From positions 367,717 to 431,716 of the forward strand of contig PUQB01000018.1 in NCBI GenBank assembly GCA_003024785.1: a stretch of 64,000 nt of DNA. Reading direction: 5' to 3'. The notes below the pieces were generated by a model. That model was not told the DNA's origin and ran no database searches. It worked only from the letters and a program-made list of their open reading frames with translations. The DNA comes from Selaginella tamariscina (taxonomy: Eukaryota > Streptophyta > Lycopodiopsida > Selaginellales > Selaginellaceae). Below are positions 25,540 through 38,125 of this stretch, one piece after another (position 1 is the first letter of the stretch; every line of letters starts with the position of its first letter). Position numbers and translations under genes: made by a program.

Positions 25540-26540
25540 ATTAGAATGATAATATATTAATGAAATGTTATGAAATTTTAACTTAAATAATTTCTTATAA
25601 ATTATTAAGATTAATGAAAATATAAACTTTAACTATTAAATGAAACATTTAAAGTTTATATATTTAATAAAAAATTAAATATTTTTAAATGTTATTTTTA
25701 GAATAACTTCTTCCTTTTTAGAATGTATTTCAAAATAGAAAAACCAAATATTTTTTCATGAAAGTATTAAAATATAATATGATTGTAATATTTCAAAAAC
25801 GTAAAATATTTTATATCCATTGTGTAAAATTAATTAGTGTAGATTTACTTAGTAATATGATAATATTATAATATATTTTATTTTAAAATTAAAAACTTTA
25901 AATTCTAAGATATTTTAACATATAATATAATTAAACTAACTTTTAACATTTATTTCTAAATGTTTTAATTAAGAAAATACTTTATTAGAGTATTGAAATA
26001 TAATGTGTACATAAGAACTAACATATTGAATTTTTAAATACATATTTTAGTATTTGTTATATAAATTAAATTTATTCATTTGATTTATAATTATTTTATA
26101 ATTGATAATGTTATTCTCAATGGCATTAGAATTTCTTTGATGCAGTAATGGGTTTTGCATAAGGTGTTATTTTGGAAAATGTATATAATTATTCATAATA
26201 TAATTTATATTAAATAATTATATTACATTATTATATAATCAAAACTTTAATATTAAATCTTGTAAATATAACATTGCTTTAATCATTAACATTTTAAGAT
26301 ATAATAATTTAAATTTTATTATATATATTTATAATCTTAAATGTTATAAATAATGTGATTAATTAAAGGTACTCTAAGCATCTTGAAAAGAGATATAAAA
26401 ATAACTTAAATAATGAAATTTATAAAGAAATTTACATAAAAACTTGAATACAAACAAAATTAAAATGTTTTTGTTAAAATATTAACATATCATTTAAATA
26501 ATTTATATTATCATTTATAAATCTTCACATTAAGGGTAGT
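25540..26540 (+). repeat. AT-rich dispersed repeat, copy B
   Basis: Collinear with copy A (14390 onward) in the same orientation, for example TTTTTAGAATAACTTCTTCC and the following ATGAAAGTATTAAAATATAA. It lies upstream of the partial PPR copy, just as copy A lies upstream of the PPR pseudogene. A segmental duplication of repeat plus PPR is therefore possible. Confidence 0.6.
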
Positions 26541-27102
26541 AAATATTCAATACATACAATACATAACAAGAATATTCTAGAAGTTACTGGTGATTAATAT
26601 ATATATTATATATTATATATATATATATATATAATATATTGTGTGTGTGTGTGTGTGTGTAAATATACTTTAATGTATGATGTTTATAAATTATTTCGAA
26701 ACCTACAAGGATTAAAACAATGATTAATTAAATACTTAGTATATAGTGTTTCGAATAGCTAGTTTAATAGATAATAGTTTACAGAATATAGTATTTTATT
26801 TCGAACTATTGTTAATATATTAGAAGACACTGCACAAAACCCTAAACCCTCGATAACACATTTGAAATCTTCATGTATATTACTGATTGCCATTGGTAGA
26901 TTCACTCACCTAAACAATCACAATCATATATATGTACGCAGAGGATACAAACAGCATAAATAAAGTATGTGCGAGCGCGCGCGCGCACACACACACATAT
27001 AAATGGACACACCCGTACTATATCTAGTATATACATATAAATACCATACATCTATGTATGATAATACGTGTGTATATAAATGTATAGTTGTTCATTACCT
27101 GT
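26541..27102. other. Low-complexity spacer with TA palindrome, telobox-like and GC/CA repeats
   Basis: It contains a TA-rich palindromic stretch (26597-26640), a (TG)n run (26641-26660), an AAACCCTAAACCCT telobox-like double repeat near 26839 and a GCGCGC-CACACA run near 26972-26996. No gene was recognised. Confidence 0.6.
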
Positions 27103-27540
27103 ATGTTGTTGTGCGAGAAAGGCACTGGATTGGCTTGATTACGTACAACTTCATGATCAGTGCTTTGATCGAGCATGGTTGCTGCAGGGAGGCTCTGGAT
27201 ATGTTTTGGAACATGTATGTAGCAGACGCGCATACATACTCTAATGACATGCTGTCGTCCTGGAAGTATAATCAGGTGGCAAAGCGATCACTGTAGTGCA
27301 GAATGCACTCATGAACATGTACATGAAAATGCAGGAGGATCAAAGACGCAAGGTTAGTGTTCGACTCAATGTGGTGTCCTGGAACTCCATCATCACTGCA
27401 TATACCAAGATTGGGCACTACAGGAAGCTCGTACTCTCTACGATGCAATGGACATGGAGCCGACTAGTACGACATTTGCATATGTGTTGAGTGCTTGGGA
27501 AGGAAATGCACCGGAATCATGGAGAAAGGATTATAGTACT
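27103..27540 (+). pseudogene. Partial PPR pseudogene copy
   Basis: This segment is a truncated, internally deleted copy of about 22590-23050, including MISALIEHGCCREALDMFW and NVVSWNSIITAYTKIGHY. DNA identity is high over blocks, while several internal deletions remove parts. It has no full motif set and no end, so it is a duplication remnant. Confidence 0.85.
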
Positions 27541-28380
27541 ATGTATTTAACTAAGATGGTCTAATATGCATTCGTAAGGCTGCACCACGCACGCGGGCAG
27601 GACTGTATGTAACACATGTTCTGACAAAGTTATACCCATTTGCGTGTGTATCTGTATGTGTACGTTTATACGTGTGTACAGTCGCACATATCATGCACAT
27701 TTCTATAAAAAAGAGAGAAGTATATGTATGTATGTATGCATGTGACAGGCCATATGTAGTGCAATACATACTAATTGCTTACTAGAACCGTATTAATAGC
27801 CTTCATAAAATAATCTTTTTATAATGTTTGTAAATAAATTGAAGAATTTTTATATTTTGCAATTAATAAATATAATATTTTGGTGGAAGAAAGGAAAAGA
27901 AAAGAAAAGAATAAATGACAAATTTATTAGGGGAAGAGTTTAAGATAAAATGGACAACAACGAATTCATCACAGTATTAATAATATTATTTCTAATTTTA
28001 AATCTTATTAAAAAAGATTTTAAATTTATATTATTTTTATTTTTATATTTAATTTACCAATGGGACTTCACAGTGAGTTTGCTTGTAAAACAAGCTGCAT
28101 TCCAAAGTTTAAGCATACCATGCTACTTTAAACCCAATCTTTTTAAATTTTTATTTCACATATAATAAAAAAAATACATATTTTAAGGAAAATATAAATA
28201 ATGATAATTTTAAAGTAATTCTACACAAAAATCTGATAAATTAATTATTTCATTTTAATATGTTTTCATGATGTGCTTGCCACTTTCTTTCACGAACAAA
28301 TTTAATTAACGGAGAAATAACATAACTTAGTGAGTATTAAGACATTTTGAATGAATTATATAACAATCCTCTTATAAAAT
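27541..28380. other. AT-rich spacer, no gene recognised
   Basis: AT-rich with short frames of no recognisable family (one at 27950-28165 is hydrophobic and AT-biased). The right edge is the LTR end of the second gypsy element. Confidence 0.5.
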
Positions 28381-28639
28381 GTTAAGCACCACTACATACA
28401 AACTAGAGACCTCGCAAAACCACCCGACCTCCCCCGAGCTATCTCTAATTGTTAGCACCATACGTACAAACTAGAGACCCTCACAAAACCACCCGACCTC
28501 CCCAAGCTATATCTAGTCTTCACACGCTGCTCTCCAAAAGGCTTCCTCTATTAGGGTGCCCTTAATTCTCTTAGATATTCTAGCTTAGACCTTTCTGGAA
28601 ATATTTCTTTGATTCGTTATACGGGTTGTAACAATCCTC

Positions 28640-29490
28640 CCCCATTAGCAAGTCCTTGTCCTCAAGGTATAACTTACTCAACTGGTCCTGTATTAGCCTC
28701 GTACATTCACAAAGAATCTACCCGGACTTGTTCCTTGTGGTACTCTCTTTAACTGGCTAACATGAAACACTGGGTGCACCCTTACTCCTTCTAGCAGCCG
28801 TAGTCAATATGCACCTTATCGATACGCTCCAGATCTCATAAGGACCTAAGTACTTAAGAGACAACTTATCATTGTGTCCCTTCTATAAGGCCACAACAGT
28901 GTTCCGCCTTACATGTGTGGCAAATACCACTTGGAATATACATAATCTCCCACTTGGAACCTTGGAAACTTCTGTGCTCATTAACAAACTGATAGCTCGG
29001 CTCTGAGCTACTTGTAAGTTCTTCTTGCACAAACTCTGAATGTTTCTAAGCTCAAACTCAGATCTTTAGCTTCCTCATCCATGTTGCTGAGTTTTCTTAC
29101 TTGCTAAACCCAGCTTCAAAAGCTGTCTTCAAATGCCGTCCAAACATAGCATTAATATGGACTCATCTAATGCCACTATGTCCTTGGCAAATGGGTGACA
29201 AAGTCCATAGAGATACTGCCCATCGCCTATCTGGAATAGGCAATTGTACTAATAGCCCACTTGGTTTTTCCCTGGGCACCTTTACTTGCTGACACTTGTC
29301 ACAAGTTCTGCAGTACTCTATGATATTAACTTTCATATTCTTCCAATAACCTTCTCTTGATCAACTCATACGTTTTCCTCCTCCCAAAATGACCAGCCTC
29401 TGGGTGATCATGATGAAAATATAGTACCTGGTTGATCAAATGGTCCACACGAGGAAGATACACACAGCCATTGTAGTACAAAACTCCATC
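28640..29490 (-). pseudogene. Integrase remnant of gypsy element 2
   Basis: Broken minus-strand frames include LPRVDHLINQVLYFHHDHPE followed by AGHFGRRKTYELIKRRLL, the N-terminal H-H part of a retroelement integrase. A full DDE core cannot be followed because frames break many times. Confidence 0.6.
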
Positions 29491-31000
29491 CTAAAATGAG
29501 AATGGTGTCTCTAGCTGTCCTCTGAGCTCCTGCACCTCAGCGTCTTGTGCTTGAGCATGTTGAACTACCTGGCTAAACTCACTGACCGTCCTTGTTAATG
29601 CATTACATAAGCGTGTTTGGAATTCTCTAACCATTGTGGCTCTCCTAACGCGTGACAAAGCATCTACCACCACGTTAGCCTTTCCCACGCAATGCTCAAT
29701 AGGAAATTTGCCAAACTCCATGAGCTTAATTATCCAACGAGCTTGCCGAGAGTTTAACTCTTTCTGTGTGAACAGATACACCAAAGGCTTGTGATTTGTA
29801 AACACCTTGAAACTTGCACCATAAAGATAGTGCCTCCAAACTCGTAATGCATTAACAATAGCCAGTAGTTCTTGCTCATACGTTGAGTATCGTTGCTCTG
29901 CAGGATTCAAAGTACGACTCTCATAAGCAATAGGCCTTCCCTTAAGTACAGCTCCAATGGCCACTCCACTTGCATCACACGATACCTCATTAAGGCTTAG
30001 AGGGATCTGCATACATAAAACTGGTGCACGTACCAAAGCTTGTTTCAAAGCTTGGAAACTGCTCTCCTCTGAAGCACTCCATGCAAAGGGAACATCCTTC
30101 CTTAGCAACCTAGTTAACAGAGAATCTTTCTTGGCATAATCCTTGACATACCGCTGGTAATAACCAGCCATGCCCAAGAAACTCCATAACTCTTCTGCAT
30201 TGCTAGGAACTACCCATTGCTCCACCACTGCCACCTTCTGTGGATCAGTCTTCACTCCACTTGGCGTCACAATGTGACCCAAATACTCCACTTTGCACTG
30301 AGCAAATGCACATTTGCTCTTCTTTGCATAGAGCTTGTTCTCCCTCAACAACTGAAGAACTCTTCACAAATGCTGCACATGCTTTCATATTCTTACTGTA
30401 AATAAGGAATATCGTTGAGGAAGATCTCCACAAAGTCGTGCAAGTAGTCACCAAACACCTCAGTTGTTAACCGAGTGAATGTGACTGGGGCATTTGTTAA
30501 GCCGAATGGCATAACAGTGAACTCGAAATGCCCAACTATTTGGTGAACACTCTGGCTTCACCGAGATGATCCATGATAGTATCCACACATGGCATGGGCA
30601 TCCTGTCCTTCACTATTTGCTTGTTGAGAGCTCTGTAGTCTATGCACATCCTCATGGTGCCATTTTTCTTCATGACAAGCAATACTGATGCACCAAATGG
30701 AGACTTGCTCAGTTATATGAAGCCATATTCCAATAGCTCCATCACTTGTCTCTTAACCTCTTGCTCCTTAGCATGGCTCAGTCGGAATGGCTTATGGTAA
30801 ATGGCTTTCGTACCCTATTCCAGCTCCACACCTCTTGCATGTGGTAGCCATGAAGTAGCTCAGAGGGAAGACGTTAGCAAACTCCTCGCACACAGCTTTG
30901 CTCAAGGTGACAGTAAAAGAACTTGTTTGGAGACTCAAGCTTTGTTCCAAACCAAGTGTCTTTCACTTCACTATACTCAAGCTTCATGTGCATGGTGCTC
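29491..31000 (-). pseudogene. Reverse transcriptase/RNase H of gypsy element 2
   Basis: Minus-strand peptides include CIDYRALNKQIVKDRMP (about 30610-30660), [17 protein letters not shown] (about 30475-30525), then KSKCAFAQCKVEYLGHIV and RNase H (NEVSCDASGVAIGAVL, STYEQELLAIVNALRVWRHY, FTNHKPLVYL), ending near VVVDALSRV. The polymerase site reads FLND rather than a Y/F-x-D-D, so one catalytic aspartate is lost. Frame breaks lie at about 30350 and 30560. The intact 29491-30351 frame covers the RT connection and RNase H only. Confidence 0.85.
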
Positions 31001-31054
31001 CACTAGATCTTAGGCTCCACTAGATCTTAGGATCCACACGCACTAGCTTCGCAA

Positions 31055-31610
31055 GAAGAAAGTCTCCACCAGTTGGGTTTTGCCAACCTTTAGCTGTAAC
31101 TCCACACAAGCAATTTAGCTCTATGTGACAACTAAGCCTCAATTTCTTATTGAGGCACAGTCTTCGTTCAGCTCCACCAGCTAGGTTTTGCCAACCTAGC
31201 TGTAACTCCTCCACACAAGCAATGTAGCTCTGTGTGATAGATGAGCCCTCAATCTTTGTATTAAGGCTCTTCGCGCAGCTCCACCAGCTGGGTTTTGCCA
31301 ACCTCAGCTGTAAACTCCTCCACACAAGCAATGTAGCTCTGTGTGATAAATGATCCCTCAATCTCGTATTGAGGCTCTTCGCGCAGCTCCACCAGCTGGG
31401 TTTTGTCAACCTCCAGCTGCAACTCCTCCACACAAGCACTGTAGCTATGTTGATAGCTGAGCCCTCAATCTCGTATTGAGGCTCTTCGTGCAGCTCCACC
31501 AGCTGGTTTTGTTAACCTCCAGCTGCAACTCCTCCACACAAGCATTGTAGCTCTTGTGTGATAGTTGAGCCTTCAAATTCGTATTGAGGCACAGTCTTTC
31601 GTGGGCAAGC
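31055..31610 (-). repeat. Tandem ~108-bp (36-codon) repeat inside gypsy element 2
   Basis: About five units of 107-110 bases start at each CTCCACCAGCTGGGTTTTG (near 31063, 31170, 31278, 31386, 31495). Read on the minus strand, a unit encodes about 36 residues including ACVEELQL and EPQYEIEG-like pieces. The length is a multiple of three, so the array once expanded as protein repeats in the gag/protease part of the element. Confidence 0.8.
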
Positions 31611-31771
31611 TGCACTCCTCCACTAACTTTGTTGACACAAAGTTATCGCTACTCATGCTCCACAAAGACTCGCACTGGATGCTCACCAAGTTTGTCCCTT
31701 CCACAATAGCACGTATGTGTGGCTCCTCCCGTGCCATGTAGTTTACCTATTGAGCAAGAACAAATAGAAAT

Positions 31772-31963
31772 TTACCTTGTGGTTTGAGAAGTCTCCTTTG
31801 TGCTCCTCTCCACACTCCATCTCTTAAAGCTTCTTAGGCGTCTACTTGTCCTTACTGCCATTAAAACTTTTGCCACTTGGGATTGCTTCTCCTTGGACAA
31901 TTTGCCTTTCAATGTCCAACGTCTCCACACAGGTGGTATTATTCCTTCCCACCAGGCACTCAT
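31772..31963 (-). pseudogene. N-terminal gag fragment of gypsy element 2
   Basis: A 63-codon frame beginning MSAWWEGIIPPVWRR lies just downstream of the primer-binding site, the expected place for gag. It is short and basic, and no capsid fold can be judged. Confidence 0.5.
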
Positions 31964-31988
31964 CTCGAACCTTACTCCAATACCAATT

Positions 31989-32152
31989 GTTAGGCACCAC
32001 TTACGTACAAACTAGAGACCCTTGCAAAACCACCCGACCTCCCCCGAGCTATCTCTAGTTTGTACGTAGTGGTGCCTAACAATTTAGAGATAGCTCGGGG
32101 GAGGTCGGGTGGTTTGCGAGAGTCTCTAGTTTGTACGTAGTGGTGCCTAACA
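31989..32152. repeat. Inverted U5 repeat at the right end of gypsy element 2
   Basis: The unit GTTAGGCACCAC...GAGCTATCTCTA is followed at once by its inverted form, ending TAGTGGTGCCTAAC at both 32083-32092 and 32143-32152. The DNA can fold into a long hairpin. It replaces the expected start of the 5' LTR. Confidence 0.8.
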
Positions 32153-32155
32153 TAA

Positions 32156-33230
32156 GATAGTAGTGAATCTTAGGTGAATTTATTAAATTTATTTGATTTT
32201 GTCTCATTGGATCTTAATATTCTTTTATGTTGTTATTTTATATGTACATTTATGATATATTTGTATTTTTTTTCTCTATGAACAGTAGCTCTCTTTTGGA
32301 AACAATGAATGGAGATTTTTTGACACCGTGAGTCGGTAATTAAGACCTTTTTTATTTTCAAAGTAATATAACATTACTTGGTATCACTTCACTAATAATG
32401 AAAATTTAAAATTCACAATCGATTTAAAACGATTGTAAAAAAAAAAAAAAAAATACTATGACATAGATTTATAGAAAAGATATGAAGTGCTAAATAGACA
32501 TAATTTTTAAAAATCTTTCATATTCTTCTTCTTTTATTTCCTTTTGTTAAAATAATAAAGTATGCATCCTTTTTAAATATAATTATCGCGAGAATTTTGT
32601 GTTAATTGAATTGAAAAAAAATCAATCAACAACGTCGAGTGGAGAAACCAACAAAGAACTCTCGAAATATAAAACTCTTAAATTTTAATTCTTACTATGT
32701 TAAATATAAATTATCACTAAAGCATCACTATTTTTCATTTATACATGTAAGTTATTTTAATTAGATTTAAACACATCCTTCAATAATAATAATCTTTAGA
32801 CTTTATGTTTTTAACATAATATTTATCACTTTATAAAATTGATGTTGATCCCAACACTAAATAATAAATGTTTATACATACACATGTATGTGAGCATATG
32901 TATCCACTATTTATATATAATATATATAATATATATGTGTGTGATACAGGTTGGTTCATAGTGTCAATTATATATAAAAGAAACATATGTGTATTTTAGA
33001 GTTTCAATGTAGATTATATAGTTTAATTTACCGATTAAAATAATTTATTAGCACTTATGAAGTCCAAATAATAATTAATAAATAAAGTACCGATTTTTTT
33101 AAATATTCATTTTGAATTGTTTCCTCTTAACAAACAATAAATAATTATATTAAATTTATTACTATGTGCATTATTTATATATAAATATGTATTTACTTAC
33201 ATGTTTCGTAAATAAACCTGTTAAAAACAA
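32156..33230 (+). repeat. AT-rich block, partial copy of the 39.2-42.8 kb and 60.0-63.3 kb blocks
   Basis: From about 32600 it is collinear and same-strand with about 39200-39740 and 60240-60800. Shared pieces include AATTAATAAATAAAGTACCG and GTGCATTATTTATATATA. An A17 tract lies near 32437-32453. A phrase ACAGTAGCTCTCTT also occurs near 53868. No gene was seen. Confidence 0.55.
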
Positions 33231-33279
33231 TTGTGGTCACGTGTGCATAACACACAGTAAAAGGATCCTTCCACGGAAT

Positions 33280-34091
33280 AAAATGGAATAAAAATGAAGT
33301 TAAAAAAGAAAATGTCTTTCCTAACTCCATACACATATATGTAAAGCATCCATGAACGGATGCACACAGTTTCATATTGTGTGTAAGACAGTCAAGTCCC
33401 ACTGTTGTTTCATGGGTTATGTTCATGCTAGGATACGTGGAGAATGGACCAGACCAGCTTTGCTATTACCTAATTACGTTGTTGTTAACGTTATGGAAGT
33501 TAATTCTGGAATATGTAATATATTCCCCGATATTCCTCATCATAAGCATTAATGGATGATAATGCATGCTTAGAAGTGATCTGTAAGTAGTATATATAGA
33601 CAGTAGAGAGAGAGTGGTGTGATGGTTTTGTTATCAGTATAACTGGTACTGTGTATATATAGAATATGCACATACACAATACTTACACACATAACATTCA
33701 CTGGCTTAAACCTTGTGCATGTGCATGTGTGGGTGTGTGGGTGTGTGTGTGAGAGAGAGAGAGAGAGAGCCTTAGCCAACTTCGCATACATCCTGTGATA
33801 CAGTATGTAACAGAGTTTTACACATTATGCACACACACACACACACCTTGAAAGTTGCACGGGGAGCGTGTTCATAGCTGAAGGCGTGCCTATCATGGTG
33901 AATCTTGTGTCCAACCACTGGTAAAATCCACTGCGAAGGTGAGAGATATATTTACTGACCCCAGGTTAAAACTGCTATCACTCAGACCATAGTAAATACG
34001 CTCCATAGTATATTGCGTACAATGACGAATTTCTGGTCGTTCATCTGTGTATGCATATTCTATGTTACCATTATTTGTGCAATTGTGTGTG

Positions 34092-34162
<71 letters not shown>

Positions 34163-34950
34163 GTGTGTGTGAGAGAAATTCTGTTATATATCTTTTTTTA
34201 TATGTATATCGAAAAGAAGAAGAATATAACTGTCCTGCTTCCCATTTTCGTGTAATGTTTCACAATCTTTCCTTTTGAGAATAATAAATACATATTATAT
34301 TATGTTTATTTATTTATTATTATATTTTCATAATATTTTTAATTATAAATTTATTTAATTAATTAAATTGAACTTAATAAAGCCTGGTCTCCATTAACGG
34401 ATGAATATGCCCAATAAGGTACTCTCACGGATATATGGGTTTTCCATGCGATTTGTTCTGCAAGTTACCTCATACATATATATAAATATACAAATGTATG
34501 TGTATATGCAGGATATAATTCACACATACACACACGCACGCACGCACACACACACATCTGTGTAAATTTGAATGTAACATCTACAGAAGTCGTCGGACTA
34601 ACTGTTTGATCCAGCGGCATCCTTGAAAATACATATTGAATAACATTAAACGTGGAATATCTTCTGTTTGATCTTCTCAGTATATATCTTTTTAATTAAA
34701 TATAATTAGTAATATTAATAATTATTAATACGTTTAGCATGTTGTATATTTGTACATGATTCTTTGTTCTCGGTCCCCAGCGTTGTAGCAAGCTTGTTAG
34801 GGAATGACCTGAAATATCTCCTTGAGTAATTACCAACCGAAGTTCCACCAGTAGCATATGCATGTGTCAAAGATATAATCTCCATGTATCTGCATAAGTG
34901 TACTGGTCCAAAAGACCTGACATAATCTTTACACAACTCCAATCAGTTTA
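33280..34950 (-). pseudogene. Remnants of the unrecognised 56.6-59.1 kb locus, inverted copy
   Basis: Read on the minus strand, parts match the plus-strand locus at 57.6-59.4 kb and its flank. 34930-34720 encodes RYMEIISLTHAYATGGTSV and matches 57607-57775, including the block GCTTGCTACAACGCTGGGGA. 33880-34060 matches about 58800-59000. The nearby piece at 33340-33480 (VSWVMFMLGYVENGPDQL on plus) matches 59800-59920 inverted. Microsatellites of TG, AG and TA separate the pieces, and no continuous frame remains. Confidence 0.55.
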
Positions 34951-35707
34951 TATACATATGCATACACACAGCATTATTACATTTCACACACACACACACA
35001 CACACACACCTTCCTTGTGGATAGTAAGACTAAATGAATTAAGGTTGTTTTTTTATTTTGTGTAATGCAGATTATGTTGTATGAAATTATTTTATCCATA
35101 TATACACTACATATGTATAATTAATACACTTTCTATGTACATATATAGTATGAATCAGTTTATAAAAATAGAACAATAAAATTTCATAATTATATTCTAA
35201 AGATTGAAATGTGTTCAGGTTTGTTAAGTTTAATTTAAATTAATTAAGTCGTAGATGTATAGAATTATAAATTACTTTATGGAAGTGTTATCCTTTGCAG
35301 ATCGGTGTGTGTGTATGTGTGTGTTGTCTGCATAAATGTGACACATTTAAGATAAAACTGTGTTCCATATGTATATGTAAATGTGTCAACTGTATCTTTC
35401 TCTACACATACACACATGCACATGCACAACAGATACACAAGGTTTAAGCAGTGAATGTACGGATGTAAGCATGTGTATGTGCATATTTTCATATATTTAG
35501 ACGTTACACACACACGAAACAGTGAATCTATGTGTGTAAGCATGTGTATATGCATATTTCTACATATATAGACTCACGCACACTGTACATAAAATTCTCT
35601 ATGTATAGTTAATTTATGCGAGATTATTATTATACATAGAGAAACGACATCTCTTTGATGAATTATGAATATAAACACAGGTGAATATACATGTGTGTTG
35701 CGTACAC

Positions 35708-35742
<35 letters not shown>

Positions 35743-37734
35743 CACATCTTCTCTATCTCTCATATGTGTGTGTTTTAATATGTGCATGTTAATCTCTTTG
35801 ATAAGATATGATAACTGTACATGTTTGTCACTTATTAAGCATATATTATCATAAACAAGGCGAATCGAATGTAAATGTAACTTCAATAGCCACATACATT
35901 TTAAAATTAGTCAATCTAATTTTAAATTTTAAAAATTTCAACGGGCAGAATATTGTAAAGAGCAAATCAAATTAAAAATATTATGATGATTTTTAAAATA
36001 TCATTATTAGTTGTTACACATAATAATTAAGAATACTCTGTGCTCATGTAACGAATTCGAATATAAGACTTAAAGTATTAATTTCATTTTTGTTAGAGAA
36101 AAAAGTAATTACCCACATTTTAAACATATTTAGTTTTAAATCTTTAATTATTATTTATAATTCTATAATTTAATTAAAACCAGAATTCTATTGTGATTAA
36201 TTTAATTTAAAACTCTTAAATTCACCACATCTGTTACTAATTCATTATTCAAAATTCTCTTTTAAGTTATTTTATTATCACAAATTAATTATTAATTTAA
36301 CAAGACTATCCAATGTAATTATTATTACAAACAATTTTAATCAAGGTACAATAAATCATCATGTATATGTGTATAAGTTAATACACAGTAAACATGCTTG
36401 TTTACTATTAACGTGTCTATATGCACAATTCACATGCATACACTCATACGTATAATGATGTCCGTGGACGCCTGTATGGTGTGTATAACATGGAGATAAT
36501 GACAATAAACTGATATACATACGTGTGTAGTATATGTGTGTGTGTGTGTGTATTATATATATATATATATACTACACACACATACATTGGTGGTGTTCTT
36601 GAGCTCTTCCTTAGAATAAACAAAATGTTTGCTGTTAACAAATGTATGAAGTACGAGAAACTAACAAGTTATAAAGAGGTTAAAATATTAAATGTTTAAG
36701 GTAATTTATGTAAATATACCAGATATTTAAATATTATGGTGTTTAATATGATGAAGAAATTTATGCTAAGTTAGTAGATCTGATTCTTCCACATGTTTTA
36801 TTTTATTTATTAATGAAAAACTTAAATTAAATATTAAACTTTTATAAATAATGTAACAATATTGTTAAGTAAAAAATATTCTTTTCTATATAGTTTAAGC
36901 TTACATCTATACATAGTTCACAAGCACTGTATAATACCTTAAATTGTACATTAGATACTATAGAAACTACTTCTCTCTAGTGTTTATTAAAACTGAAATT
37001 AAAATTAATCATGCTTTCATGTCTTATAAAGATTTAAAAATTAATCCATGAATCTAATTTGTCCATCTTGATCAAAACTCAAAAGAGTGACATTAACTTA
37101 TTCATAAATTACATAAATTAATATTAATATTATTTTTACACCAAAGCCAGAAGTGGTTTAATATTTTTTATTGAATTCTGTGTGTGTATATAATATTTGA
37201 TATGCGTGTGTGAGCTATAGCGATTTATTAATAGGGAATATTTTATATATACCCTCAAATTTTTATATTTATACATATATATCCTTAGAAATTCTATATT
37301 TACACATATGTATACCCTTGAATAACTAAATGTTGTATTTTAAGTTTTAAATATACTTATTAAAAATATATAAATAATGAAGTTTATTAAATGTTTAAAA
37401 AATATCATAGTAACAAATGTTAAGAATATATTGTAATGTATATGTTTAATTAATTGCATTTTGGATAAAATATAAATAATTATAATTTCTTTTGATTTTT
37501 AAAGTTAATATTAAATTAATTTTGAAATGCATAAATTTTAAATTGAAGTTTCAGGAATATATAAGTAAATATGAAATTTCAAGGGTATATATGTAAATAT
37601 GTTAAATATTAGATTAGGTTGCCAATTCTCTTTTTAAACTTTGTTAGTCCGTTAATGAATTAGTTAGTAATAACAATTTTAAATTTAGAGCATTTATAAT
37701 TACAAGTTAAATCAAGATTTTTTATATAATATGA
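34951..37734. other. AT-rich, microsatellite-rich spacer
   Basis: (CA)n is near 34988-35009, (TG)(TA) near 35708-35740, and a (TG)n-TATATA stretch near 36533-36570. A ~75-base imperfect tandem repeat with GTAAGCATGTGTAT lies at about 35445-35580. No gene was recognised. Confidence 0.55.
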
Positions 37735-38125
37735 CAAGTATTTTATTAAGTACGATAGACACGCCTTCAGAGGGCTCTCTCTCTCACTGTTATGTGTGTG
37801 TGCATAAATGTGTAAACTCTGTGCATACTGTATCAACTGATGTATGCGCAATGTTGGCTAAGGCTCTCTCTCTCTCTCAACACACACAAGCACATGCACA
37901 AGGTTTAAACTAGTGATTGTATGTGTATAAATATTGTGTATGTGCATATTTCTATAATACACAGTACAGTTATACTTAAACAAAACCATAATTTCAATCA
38001 CACTCTCTCTTTCTACTGAGTATATAATTAATTACAAATCACTTCTAAGCATGCATTATCATCCATTAACGCTTACGATGAGGATACAGGGGAAATATAT
38101 TACATATTCCAGAATTAGAGTCATT
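37735..38125 (+). repeat. Copy of the 58.98-59.4 kb segment
   Basis: Collinear with 58990-59400 in the same orientation, from ATAGACACGCCTTCAGAGGG through CATGCACAAGGTTTAA to TTACATATTCCAGAATTA. An inverted copy lies at about 33490-33900. Non-coding as far as can be seen. Confidence 0.75.

Larger units (their letters stand above)
28381..32155 (-). mobile_element. Degraded Ty3/gypsy element on the minus strand with rearranged LTR ends
   Basis: On the minus strand it runs from a partial 5' LTR (right end) through a methionine-tRNA-type primer site (TTGGTATTGGAG, about 31975-31987), gag remnants, RT, RNase H and integrase remnants. A polypurine tract (GGGGGAGGATTG, about 28641-28652) is followed by a 3' LTR starting TGTTACAACCCG and running down to 28381. 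The U5 end (TAGTTTGTACGTAGTGGTGC) is present twice in direct orientation at the left end. At the right end it occurs once directly and once inverted, and the 5' LTR lacks its TGTTACAACC start. The element is dead. Confidence 0.82.

Noticed and set aside
27950-28165. Hydrophobic 71-codon frame
   Set aside because: The composition (Leu/Ile/Phe/Lys from AT-rich DNA) is expected by chance and no homology was recognised.
31020-31610. CRISPR-like array
   Set aside because: Units are ~108 bp, directly adjacent without spacers, in frame and inside a retroelement in a plant genome. This is a coding minisatellite.
33352-33552. VSWVMFMLGYVENG frame as a PPR gene
   Set aside because: The pattern is only weakly PPR-like, occurs as an isolated fragment in repeats (also inverted at 59.8 kb), and lacks flanking motifs.
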